This document shows positions 34,318-42,994 of a stretch of 64,000 nucleotides of DNA, piece after piece. Within the stretch, counting starts at the first letter, position 1; each line of letters starts with the position of its first letter. A program made the translations under genes and the position numbers. The notes beneath the pieces were generated by a model, which searched no databases, was not told the origin of the DNA, and saw only the letters and a program-made list of their open reading frames with translations. Source of the stretch: Pseudomonas haemolytica. Its GTDB lineage: Bacteria > Pseudomonadota > Gammaproteobacteria > Pseudomonadales > Pseudomonadaceae. Location of the stretch: positions 62,001 through 126,000 of the forward strand of contig NZ_VOIW01000009.1 in the NCBI RefSeq assembly GCF_009659625.1, read 5' to 3'.

Positions 34318-35310
34318 ATGGGGGGCTTTATCGAGATGCAACAGTTGCACGATGAGTTGCTCACCCATCTCATCACGACCCTGACGCCCGGGCAGATGAA
34401 GCAGCTGGAACCGCACCTTGCGCCGCTGATCCAGAACGCCGCCCAGGCGGTGGCCGAGGACTTGATCGCCTACGCCTATCGCGACCCGGCGTCACGCGGG
34501 CGCGGTGAGTTGATCCTGGAATCCTATGCTTCGTTCAAGGCGGTGCTGTTCTATCGCCTTGCGCACCTGGTATGGAATTTCCCAGACCCTGCCCAGGGTG
34601 AGTTTTCGCGCATGGCCCTCATGCTCAGCAATCAGGGCAAGATCCTCTCTGGCGCCGAGATTCACCCGGCAGCGCGCATCGGCCGGCGCTTTGTGCTGGA
34701 CCATGGCTACGGCACCGTCATCGGCGAGACCTGCGTGATCGGCAACGATTGCTACATCCTGTGCGGCGTGACCCTGGGCGCCCGCGGCATCGCCAACAAC
34801 CCGGATGGCAAGCGTCACCCGCGCCTGGGCAACAACGTCGAAGTGGGCGCCGGCGCCCGTGTACTGGGTTATGTGTCGATTGGCGATAACGTGTTTATCA
34901 GCCCTTCCTGCGTGATCACCCAGGACGTACCGGCAGGCACCAAGGTCAAGGTGGTCAACCAGATCCAACTGCAAAAAAACGATGAATCGGACCACAGCAA
35001 TTATCTCGGCGCCTTTGCCCTGGATGAGCGCTTGCACGTCGTCGGCGAGGTCAGTGCCGGCCACAAGGTCACCGTGCTGGATGCCGACTTTCATCCGCTG
35101 CAAGGGTTGATGCTCGAGCCCACGGTAAAAGAGCGCCACCACCTGCAATTTCGCCTGCGCCGCCTCGGCACCGGCGAACAGCTGCCGCGCCTGCCGCTGA
35201 ACCTGAAAGTCTGCGGGCCCGAATTTGAAATCACCCTGCTCTCCCCCCCTGGCTTGAGCGCGATGGTGCGCCACCTATTGCAAGCCAGCCCATTGATCGT
35301 CGGAGGCTGA
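34318..35310 (+). CDS. Serine O-acetyltransferase with C-terminal extension
   Basis: A 330-residue protein. A helical N-terminal part leads into hexapeptide repeats forming a left-handed beta-helix (AEIHPAARIGRRFVLDHGYGTVIGETCVIGNDCYILCGVTLGARG, residues about 120-205), with the catalytic His in LDHGYG. It acetylates serine to make O-acetylserine for the adjacent synthase. Beyond about residue 230 it carries an extra region of roughly 100 residues (LHVVGEVSAGHKVTVLDADF, LNLKVCGPEFEITLLSPPG) not found in ordinary CysE and unrecognised here. It lies 37 bp after the synthase gene and 2 bp before the AlaX gene. Confidence 0.87.
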   Translation: MGGFIEMQQLHDELLTHLITTLTPGQMKQLEPHLAPLIQNAAQAVAEDLIAYAYRDPASRGRGELILESYASFKAVLFYRLAHLVWNFPDPAQGEFSRMALMLSNQGKILSGAEIHPAARIGRRFVLDHGYGTVIGETCVIGNDCYILCGVTLGARGIANNPDGKRHPRLGNNVEVGAGARVLGYVSIGDNVFISPSCVITQDVPAGTKVKVVNQIQLQKNDESDHSNYLGAFALDERLHVVGEVSAGHKVTVLDADFHPLQGLMLEPTVKERHHLQFRLRRLGTGEQLPRLPLNLKVCGPEFEITLLSPPGLSAMVRHLLQASPLIVGG

Positions 35311-35312
35311 AC

Positions 35313-36047
35313 ATGTCCGTGCATACCATGGAAACCCTGGCGCTGTTCGACAGCGCGCCCTACCAGAACGCATTCAGCGCCCGGGTGATTGCCGTCAGCG
35401 AACACGGCATCGCCCTGGAGCACACGCTGTTCTACCCCACCGGTGGCGGGCAACCGGGCGATACCGGCCATCTCACCCTGGCCGATGGCACGCGGGTCGA
35501 GGTGACGGGAACCGTGCGCGACCCGGTGTTGCGCTCGATCATCTGGCACCAGGTAGAGCATTGCCCCGCCCCATTGACCGCCGGCGTCCAGGTCGACGCG
35601 GGGCTGGATTGGGAGCGGCGCTACCAGCACATGAAGATGCACACTTGCCTGCACTTGTTGTGCTCGCTCATCGACGCGCCCGTGACCGGTTGCAGCATCA
35701 GCGCGGACAAAGGCCGCCTGGATTTCGACCTGCCGGAAATGACCCTGGACAAAGACAGCCTCACCCGCGAGCTCAACGCCCTGATCGAGCAGGCCCACAC
35801 GGTGAAGACCCTGTCGATGCCCGCCACCGAGTACGCGACCCTGCTGCAGATCACTCGCACCCAGGCAGTCGCGCCACCGGTGATCTCGGGCTCGGTGAGG
35901 GTGATTGAAATCCCCGGCATCGATATCCAGCCATGTGGCGGTACCCATGTGCTCAACACTGAGGAAATCGGCCGGGTGTTCTGCGAGAAGATCGAGAAGA
36001 AGAGCAAGCACAACCGCAGGGTGATACTGCGGTTTGAACAAGCTTGA
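35313..36047 (+). CDS. AlaX-type alanyl-tRNA editing protein
   Basis: A 244-residue stand-alone homologue of the AlaRS editing domain. The zinc site HxxxH (HMKMHTCLHLL) and the CGGTH motif are both intact, and the N-terminal FYPTGGGQPGDTG loop is present. AlaX proteins deacylate Ser-tRNA(Ala) or Gly-tRNA(Ala). In an operon handling serine and cysteine it may protect against mischarging when serine pools shift, or act on another serine/cysteine ester. GGAGG seven bases upstream supports the ATG at 35313. Last gene of the module. Confidence 0.88.
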   Translation: MSVHTMETLALFDSAPYQNAFSARVIAVSEHGIALEHTLFYPTGGGQPGDTGHLTLADGTRVEVTGTVRDPVLRSIIWHQVEHCPAPLTAGVQVDAGLDWERRYQHMKMHTCLHLLCSLIDAPVTGCSISADKGRLDFDLPEMTLDKDSLTRELNALIEQAHTVKTLSMPATEYATLLQITRTQAVAPPVISGSVRVIEIPGIDIQPCGGTHVLNTEEIGRVFCEKIEKKSKHNRRVILRFEQA

Positions 36048-36078
36048 ATCTGACCCGATAGTTGCCCAAGTGGAGGGC

Positions 36079-36112
36079 AAATGTGGGAGGGGGCTTGCCC
36101 CCTCCCACATTT
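36079..36112. repeat. REP hairpin between convergent alaX and prpD
   Basis: A perfect 16-bp stem (AAATGTGGGAGGGGGC and its complement) with a two-base loop. It is the only structured element in the 82-bp gap between the convergent genes and probably terminates both. Confidence 0.9.
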
Positions 36113-36129
36113 TGGTATTGCGTTGTCCA

Positions 36130-37614
36130 CTAGATCACGAACAGATCCATGAAACAGTTTACAGGCATCGCCTCCAGCCGCGCCTGATCCTTGCACAACG
36201 CAAAAATCTCAGCACTGCGCTGCGCGGTAAAACGCGTGGCCAGGTTGGCCTTGAATTTGTCCTCCAGCAACGGGATACCGTCCACTCGACGGCGGCGATG
36301 GCCAATCGGGTATTCCACTGCCACCTGCTCGGTGCAGGTGCCGTCCGTAAAGAACACCTGCACCGCATTGGCAATGGAGCGTTTGTCGGCCTCCAGGTAT
36401 TCGCGGCTGTAGCGCGGGTCTTCGACGATGACCATCTTGTTGCGCAACTCATCGATGATCGGGTGGGCTGCGTGGAAGTCATCTTCGTACTGCTCGGCCA
36501 CCAGGTTGCCGAACGCCAGGGGCACTGCGGTCATGTATTGCAGGCAGTGGTCGCGGTCGGCGGCGTTGGCCAGTTGGCCGACCTTGGAAATGATGCGAAT
36601 CGCCGACTCGTGGGTGGTGATCACGATACGCTCGATCTCGTGCAGGCGATGCTTGACCTGTGGGTGCAAAGTCACTGCCGCTTCACAGGCGGTTTGCGCG
36701 TGGAATTCGGCAGGGAAGCTGATCTTGAACAGCACGTTCTCCATCACGTAGGTGCCGTAGGGTTGGGACAGGCTGAAAGCGCGCTTGTCTTCAGGCTTGA
36801 GCGCCAGGTCCTTGTTGGTGTGGCTGAACAGCACGTCGTAGAAGCCCCACTGCGGCGCACTCAGCACACCGGGGATGCCCATTTCGCCACGCAGGGCGAT
36901 ATCCGCCAGGCGCACGCCGCGGCTCGACGCGTCTCCCGCGGCCCAGGATTTGCGCGAGCCGGCATTCGGCGCATGGCGATAGGTGCGCAACGCCTGCCCG
37001 TCGACAAAGGCGTGGGACAGTGCCGATAGCAACTGTTCACGGTTGGCGCCCATCAGCTTGGCGGTGACGGCCGTGGAGGCGACTTTCACCAGCAGCACAT
37101 GGTCGAGGCCGACGCGGTTGAAGGAGTTTTCCAGGGCAATCACGCCCTGGATTTCGTGGGCCATGATCATCGCTTCCAGCACCGCACGCAGGGTCAGCGG
37201 CGCGTCGCCATTGGCCACGCGTTTCTGTGAAAGGTGATCGGCCACGGCGAGAATACCGCCGAGGTTGTCCGAAGGGTGGCCCCATTCAGCAGCAAGCCAA
37301 GTGTCGTTGTAGTCGAGCCAGCGCACGATGCAACCGATGTCCCAGGCGGCCTTGACCGGGTCCAAGCGAAACGAAGTGCCCGGCACTCGTGCACCGAACG
37401 GCACCACCGTGCCCTCCACCATCGGCCCCAGGTGCTTGGTGCACTCGGGGAAACGCAGGGCCAGCAGGCCACATCCGAGGGTATCCATCAGGCAATTGCG
37501 GGCGGTGTCCAGTGCATCCCGGGAGTCGATGCGGTAGTTGAGGACATAGTCGGCGATGTCCTGCAAAACCTGATCGTAGTCGGGGCGGTTGTTCTGGTCG
37601 ACATTGGCGCTCAT
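36130..37614 (-). CDS. prpD: 2-methylcitrate dehydratase PrpD
   Basis: A 494-residue MmgE/PrpD-family enzyme of the methylcitrate cycle, converting 2-methylcitrate to 2-methylaconitate. Family segments include [24 protein letters not shown]-like residues near 95-120, [13 protein letters not shown], and the [19 protein letters not shown] block near 225. The length equals E. coli PrpD. It is unusual beside acnD/prpF, which normally substitute for it, so the strain encodes both dehydration routes. Last gene of the minus-strand prp operon. Confidence 0.93.
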   Translation of the reverse strand: [494 protein letters not shown]

Positions 37615-37706
37615 GGCAGTTCTCCAAAAATGGGTGGGGTCAATCCTCGGGCTAACGGTTACTGGAAGCAGATCTTGGATGTCTGCCTTTTGGAATAGAG
37701 ATCCCC

Positions 37707-37734
37707 TGTGGGAGGGGGCTTGCTCCCTCCCACA
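37707..37734. repeat. REP hairpin between prpF and prpD
   Basis: TGTGGGAGGG pairs with CCCTCCCACA around GGCTTGCT. It sits five bases from the prpF stop inside the operon. Confidence 0.85.
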
Positions 37735-37739
37735 TAAAG

Positions 37740-38930
37740 CTAAAAAGCGTCACCGGGGACGCGCACGAAACCTTCCATCAGCACCCGCGCACTGCGGCTC
37801 ATGATGGCTTTCTTCACCACCCATTCGCCGTCTACCTGGCTGGCCTCGGCACCGACGCGCAAGGTGCCGGAGGGATGCCCGAAGCGCACGGCATTACGCT
37901 CGATACCGCCCGCCGCCAGGTTGACCAACGTGCCGGAAATCGCCGCCGCCGTGCCAATCGCCACCGCCGCCGTGCCCATCATCGCGTGGTGCAGCTTGCC
38001 CATCGAAAGGGCGCGCACCAGCAGGTCCACGTCGCCAGCCTTGATCGCCTTGCCGCTCGACGCCACGTAATCCGCAGGCTTGGCCACGAATGCCAGCTTG
38101 GGCGTGTGCTGGCGTTGCGCGGCTTCGTCCAGATGCTTGATCAGGCCCATGCGCAACGCGCCATACGCCCGTACCGTCTCGAACATCGCCAAGGCCTTGG
38201 GGTCGCTGTTGATCGCGCCTTGCAGCTCAGTGCCGGTATAGCCGAGGTCTTGGGCATTGATGAAAATCGTTGGAATACCAGCATTGATCAACGTGGCCTT
38301 GAAGGTGCCGACGCCGGGCACTTCGAGGTCGTCGACCAGATTGCCGGTGGGGAACATCGAGCCACCGCCGCCCTCTTCTTCCGCTGCCGGGTCCATGAAT
38401 TCCAACTGCACCTCGGCGGCCGGGAAGGTCACGCCGTCCAGTTCAAAGTCGCCGGTTTCCTGCACCGCACCGTCGGTGATCGGCACGTGGGCGATGATGG
38501 TCTTGCCGATATTGGCCTGCCACACCCGCACCACGGCCACGCCGTTGTGGGGCACGCGAGCCGGATCGACCAACCCCGCGCTGATGGCGAAAGCGCCCAC
38601 CGCCGCCGACAGGTTGCCGCAGTTGCCGCTCCAATCCACAAACGGCTTGTCGATGGAGACCTGGCCGAACAGGTAGTCCACGTCGTGATCGGCGCGAATG
38701 CTTTTGGCAAGGATCACGGTTTTGCTGGTGCTCGAGGTGGCCCCGCCCATGCCGTCGATCTGCTTGTCGTAGGGGTCGGGGCTGCCGATCACCCGCAACA
38801 ACAAGGCATCGCGGGCAGCCCCCGGGGCCTGCGCCGCTGCGGGCAGGTCCTTGAGGCTGAAAAACACGCCCTTGCTGGTGCCGCCACGCATGTAGGTGGC
38901 GGGGATCTTGATTTGCGCTACGTGTGCCAT
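37740..38930 (-). CDS. prpF: AcnD-accessory protein / 2-methylaconitate isomerase PrpF
   Basis: A 396-residue diaminopimelate-epimerase-fold protein that isomerises trans- to cis-2-methylaconitate so that the AcnD product can be hydrated further. Hallmarks: the N-terminal IPATYMRGGTSKGVFF, GGATSSTSKTVIL and DWSGNCGNLSAAVG segments, the last carrying the conserved active-site-region cysteine. GAGGA five bases before the ATG at 38930. Only 11 bp separate it from acnD. Confidence 0.95.
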   Translation of the reverse strand: MAHVAQIKIPATYMRGGTSKGVFFSLKDLPAAAQAPGAARDALLLRVIGSPDPYDKQIDGMGGATSSTSKTVILAKSIRADHDVDYLFGQVSIDKPFVDWSGNCGNLSAAVGAFAISAGLVDPARVPHNGVAVVRVWQANIGKTIIAHVPITDGAVQETGDFELDGVTFPAAEVQLEFMDPAAEEEGGGGSMFPTGNLVDDLEVPGVGTFKATLINAGIPTIFINAQDLGYTGTELQGAINSDPKALAMFETVRAYGALRMGLIKHLDEAAQRQHTPKLAFVAKPADYVASSGKAIKAGDVDLLVRALSMGKLHHAMMGTAAVAIGTAAAISGTLVNLAAGGIERNAVRFGHPSGTLRVGAEASQVDGEWVVKKAIMSRSARVLMEGFVRVPGDAF

Positions 38931-38941
38931 GGTGATCCTCT

Positions 38942-41536
38942 TCAGGCAGTTGCCGCCGATTCCAGGAAGTCCTGGGCGAAACGTTGCAACACGCCACCCG
39001 CCTCGTAGATCGACACTTCTTCGGCGGTATCCAGGCGGCAGGTCACCGGCACTTCGACACGTTCGCCATTCTTGCGGTTGATCACCAGGGTCAGTTGCGC
39101 CCGCGGTGTGCGCTCACCCACCACGTCATAGGTTTCACTGCCGTCGATCTGCAGGGTGTGGCGGTCGGTGCCCGGCAGGAACTCCAGGGGCAACACGCCC
39201 ATGCCCACCAGGTTGGTGCGGTGAATGCGCTCAAAGCCTTCGGCGGCAATCGCTTCCACACCGGCCAGGCGTACGCCCTTGGCGGCCCAGTCGCGGGACG
39301 AGCCCTGGCCGTAGTCGGCGCCTGCGATGATGATCAGCGGCTGCTTGCGTTCCATGTAGGTCTCGATGGCTTCCCACATCCGCGTGACCTTGCCTTCCGG
39401 CTCGATACGCGCCAGGGAACCCTGCTTGACCTTGCCGTTTTCCTGCACCATTTCGTTGAACAGTTTCGGGTTGGCGAAGGTAGCGCGCTGCGCAGTCAAA
39501 TGATCACCCCTATGAGTCGCGTAGGAGTTGAAGTCGACTTCCGGCAAGCCCATTTTCGCCAGGTATTCACCGGCGGCGCTGTCGAGCATGATCGCGTTGG
39601 ACGGTGACAGGTGGTCGGTGGTGATGTTGTCTGGCAGCACCGCCAGTGGGCGCATGCCCTTGAGCGGCCGGGCGCCGGCCAGCGCGCCTTCCCAATACGG
39701 TGGGCGGCGGATATAGGTGCTCTGCGGGCGCCAGTCGTACAGCGGGGTGACTTTGGGGCCGGTGTCTTCGTGGATAGCGAACATCGGAATGTACACCGCG
39801 CGGAACTGCTCGGGCTTGACCGATGCCTTGACCACCGCGTCGATCTCTTCGTCGCTCGGCCAGATATCTTGCAGGCGGATTTCCTTGCCGTCGGCGTCCA
39901 GGCCGAGCACGTCCTTCTCGATATCGAAACGGATGGTGCCGGCAATCGCATAGGCCACCACCAACGGCGGCGACGCCAGGAACGCTTGCTTGGCGTACGG
40001 GTGAATCCGCCCGTCGAAGTTGCGGTTGCCCGACAACACGGCGGTGGCGTACAGGTCGCGGTCGATGATTTCCTGCTGGATCACCGGGTCGAGCGCGCCG
40101 GACATGCCGTTGCAGGTGGTGCAGGCAAACGCCACCACACCGAAACCGAGTTTTTCCAGCTCATGGCCCAGGCCGGCTTCCTCCAGGTACATGGCCACGG
40201 TTTTCGAACCCGGCGCCAGGGACGACTTGACCCACGGTTTGCGGGTCAGCCCGAGCTTGTTGGCGTTGCGCGCCAAGAGGCCGGCGGCAATCACGTTGCG
40301 CGGGTTGCTGGTGTTGGTGCAACTGGTGATGGCGGCGATGATCACCGCGCCGTCGGGCATTTGCCCGGGCACTTCGTCCCACTGGCCAGAGATGCCTTTT
40401 GACGCCAGATCGCGAGTCGCCACACGGGCGTGCGGATTGCTCGGGCCGGCCATGTTGCGCACGACGCTGGACAGGTCAAAGGTCAGGCCGCGCTCGTATT
40501 GCGCGCCCTTGAGGTCATCGGCCCACAGGCCGGTGTGGCGGGCGTACTGCTCCACCAGGGCGACTTGCTCGTCTTCACGGCCGGTCAGTTTCAGGTAGGC
40601 GATGGTCTGCTGGTCGATATAGAACATCGCCGCCGTGGCACCGTATTCAGGGGCCATGTTGGAGATGGTCGCACGGTCGCCCAGGGTCAGTGCCGAAGCG
40701 CCTTCGCCAAAGAACTCCAGCCAGGCGCCGACCACTTTCTGCTGGCGCAGGAACTCGGTGAGCGCCAGCACCATATCGGTGGCGGTGATGCCCGGTTGCA
40801 GGTTGCCGGTCAGTTCCACACCGACGCTTTCCGGCAGGCGCATCCACGAGGCACGGCCGAGCATCACGCTTTCGGCTTCCAGGCCGCCGACGCCGATGGC
40901 GATCACGCCCAGGGCATCCACATGCGGGGTGTGACTGTCGGTACCGACGCAGGTATCCGGGAACGCCACACCGTCGCGCACCTGAATCACCGGGGACATT
41001 TTCTCCAGGTTGATCTGGTGCATGATGCCGTTGCCCGGTGGGATCACATCGACGTTCTTGAAGGCCTTTTTGGTCCACTCGATAAAGTGGAAACGGTCTT
41101 CGTTGCGACGGTCTTCGATAGCGCGGTTTTTCTCGAACGCCTGCGGGTCGAAACCACCGGCTTCGACGGCCAGCGAGTGGTCGACGATCAGTTGGGTCGG
41201 CACCACCGGATTGACCTGGGCCGGGTCGCCGCCTTGCAGGGCGATGGCATCGCGCAGGCCGGCAAGATCAACCAGGGCGGTCTGGCCGAGGATGTCATGG
41301 CACACCACGCGGGCCGGGAACCAGGGAAAATCGAGGTCGCGCTTGCGTTCGATCAATTGGCTCAGGGACGCGTTGAGCGTGGCCGGGTCGCAACGGCGCA
41401 CCAGGTTCTCGGCGAGCACGCGTGATGTGTAGGGCAAGGTGGCGTAGGCGCCGGGGGTGATTGCTTCGACTGCCGCACGGGCGTCGAAGAAATCCAGGCG
41501 GCTGCCGGGGAGCGGTTTGCGAAATTCAGTGTTCAT
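38942..41536 (-). CDS. acnD: Fe/S-dependent 2-methylcitrate dehydratase AcnD
   Basis: Aconitase-family enzyme of 864 residues acting on 2-methylcitrate. The [4Fe-4S] ligands are seen in TSCTNTSNPRNV and ACTTCNGMSG. The substrate loop GADYGQGSSRDWAAKG and the NITTDHLSPSNAI segment are intact. The length fits AcnD rather than AcnB. The ATG at 41536 (MNTEFRKPLPG) is the true start; the open frame continues upstream only because it reads through a REPIN. Paired with prpF. Confidence 0.95.
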   Translation of the reverse strand: MNTEFRKPLPGSRLDFFDARAAVEAITPGAYATLPYTSRVLAENLVRRCDPATLNASLSQLIERKRDLDFPWFPARVVCHDILGQTALVDLAGLRDAIALQGGDPAQVNPVVPTQLIVDHSLAVEAGGFDPQAFEKNRAIEDRRNEDRFHFIEWTKKAFKNVDVIPPGNGIMHQINLEKMSPVIQVRDGVAFPDTCVGTDSHTPHVDALGVIAIGVGGLEAESVMLGRASWMRLPESVGVELTGNLQPGITATDMVLALTEFLRQQKVVGAWLEFFGEGASALTLGDRATISNMAPEYGATAAMFYIDQQTIAYLKLTGREDEQVALVEQYARHTGLWADDLKGAQYERGLTFDLSSVVRNMAGPSNPHARVATRDLASKGISGQWDEVPGQMPDGAVIIAAITSCTNTSNPRNVIAAGLLARNANKLGLTRKPWVKSSLAPGSKTVAMYLEEAGLGHELEKLGFGVVAFACTTCNGMSGALDPVIQQEIIDRDLYATAVLSGNRNFDGRIHPYAKQAFLASPPLVVAYAIAGTIRFDIEKDVLGLDADGKEIRLQDIWPSDEEIDAVVKASVKPEQFRAVYIPMFAIHEDTGPKVTPLYDWRPQSTYIRRPPYWEGALAGARPLKGMRPLAVLPDNITTDHLSPSNAIMLDSAAGEYLAKMGLPEVDFNSYATHRGDHLTAQRATFANPKLFNEMVQENGKVKQGSLARIEPEGKVTRMWEAIETYMERKQPLIIIAGADYGQGSSRDWAAKGVRLAGVEAIAAEGFERIHRTNLVGMGVLPLEFLPGTDRHTLQIDGSETYDVVGERTPRAQLTLVINRKNGERVEVPVTCRLDTAEEVSIYEAGGVLQRFAQDFLESAATA

Positions 41537-41603
41537 CGTCAGGACTCGGTCACGGTAGTTACAAAAGGAAGAACCAGTGCTGATCCAAGGTGGAATGCGA
41601 TCA

Positions 41604-41699
41604 AAATGTGGGAGCGGGCTTGCTCGCGAAAGCGGTGGAACAGCCGCCAGATGTGTTGAATGACACACTGCTTTCGCGAGCAAGCCCGCTCCCACATTT
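41604..41699. repeat. REPIN between prpC and acnD
   Basis: Arms of about 30 bases (AAATGTGGGAGCGGGCTTGC continuing to CGCGAAAGC, and the complement) enclose a variable centre. It fills most of the 200-bp gap between co-directional prpC and acnD. Confidence 0.93.
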
Positions 41700-41736
41700 G
41701 ATTCGGTTACACCTTCAAAATCACCGGCCTTCCCAC

Positions 41737-42864
41737 TCAGCGACGTTCGATTGGCACGAACTTGCGCTGCTCAACGCCGATGTACTCGGCGCTTGGACGG
41801 ATGATGCGGTTGTTGGCACGCTGCTCGAATACATGCGCGGCCCAGCCAGTCAGGCGTGAGCACACGAAGATCGGTGTGAACAACTTGGTCGGGATGCCCA
41901 TGAAGTGGTACGCCGAGGCATGGTAGAAGTCGGCGTTGGGGAACAGTTTCTTCTGTTCCCACATCGTCTTGTCGATGGCTTCGGACACCGGGAACAACAC
42001 CGTGTCGCCCACTTCGTCAGCGAGTTTTTTCGACCAGCCCTTGATCACTTCATTACGCGGGTCGCTGTCTTTATAGATCGCGTGGCCAAAGCCCATGATC
42101 TTGTCTTTGCGCGCCAACATGCCGAGGGTGCCTTCAACCGCTTCGTCAGCCGAGGAGAAACGCTGGATCATTTCCATCGCTGCTTCGTTGGCACCACCGT
42201 GCAGCGGGCCGCGCAGGGAGCCGATGGCGGCGGTGACGCAGGAATACAGGTCGGACAAGGTCGAGGCACACACCCGCGCGGTGAAGGTCGAGGCGTTGAA
42301 TTCGTGCTCGGCGTAGAGGATCAGCGACACGTTCATGACCTTGACGTGCAGTTCGCTCGGCTTCTTGCCATGCAGCAGGTGCAGGAAGTGGCCGCCAATG
42401 GAAGGCTCGTCGGTCACGCAATCGATGCGCTTGCCGTCGTGGCTGAAGCGGTACCAGTAGCACATGATCGCCGGGAACGCGGCGAGCAGGCGGTCGGTGA
42501 CATCGCGCTGCACGCTGAAGTCTTTTTCCGGCTCGATATTGCCCAGGAACGAGCAACCGGTGCGCATTACGTCCATCGGGTGAGCGTCGGCAGGGATGCG
42601 CTCGAGCACTTCCTTCAGCGCCTGGGGCAAATCACGCAGCTTGCTCAGCTTGGCGCTGTAGGCAGCCAGTTCGGCCTTGGTCGGCAGCTCGCCGTAGAGC
42701 AGCAGGTAGGCGACCTCTTCAAACTGCGCATCGGCGGCAAGTTCGCGCACGTCGTAGCCGCGATAGGTCAGGCCAGCCCCGGCCTGGCCCACGGTGGACA
42801 GCGCCGTCTGCCCGGCTACCTGGCCACGCAGGCCGGCGCCACTCAATACTTTTGCTTCAGCCAT
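41737..42864 (-). CDS. prpC: 2-methylcitrate synthase PrpC
   Basis: A 375-residue citrate-synthase-fold enzyme condensing propionyl-CoA with oxaloacetate. Motifs include GLTYRGYDVRELA, the active-site segments EHEFNASTFTARV and GSLRGPLHGGANEAAMEM, and the catalytic-Asp region FPNADFYHASAYHFMGIP. The length matches PrpC rather than the about 430-residue GltA. The ATG is at 42864. Confidence 0.95.
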   Translation of the reverse strand: MAEAKVLSGAGLRGQVAGQTALSTVGQAGAGLTYRGYDVRELAADAQFEEVAYLLLYGELPTKAELAAYSAKLSKLRDLPQALKEVLERIPADAHPMDVMRTGCSFLGNIEPEKDFSVQRDVTDRLLAAFPAIMCYWYRFSHDGKRIDCVTDEPSIGGHFLHLLHGKKPSELHVKVMNVSLILYAEHEFNASTFTARVCASTLSDLYSCVTAAIGSLRGPLHGGANEAAMEMIQRFSSADEAVEGTLGMLARKDKIMGFGHAIYKDSDPRNEVIKGWSKKLADEVGDTVLFPVSEAIDKTMWEQKKLFPNADFYHASAYHFMGIPTKLFTPIFVCSRLTGWAAHVFEQRANNRIIRPSAEYIGVEQRKFVPIERR

Positions 42865-42899
42865 GTTCGTTCTCCAATCTTGAATTTATTAGGGAGGCG

Positions 42900-42992
42900 C
42901 CTGTGGGAGCGGGCTTGCTCGCGAAGGCGTCGTGTCAGTCGCTGACTATCTGACTGAACCACCGCATTCGCGAGCAAGCCCGCTCCCACAGG
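42900..42992. repeat. REPIN between prpB and prpC
   Basis: Perfect 26-base arms starting CCTGTGGGAGCGGGC and ending GCCCGCTCCCACAGG surround a 41-base centre. It begins two bases after the prpB stop and could protect or attenuate the upstream message. Confidence 0.94.
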
Positions 42993-42994
42993 GT

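Noticed and set aside
41537..41695. 53-residue N-terminal extension of AcnD
   Set aside because: It is a read-through of the REPIN (GLLAK and SRASPLPH translations recur at REPINs) and absent from the family; the ATG at 41536 fits.
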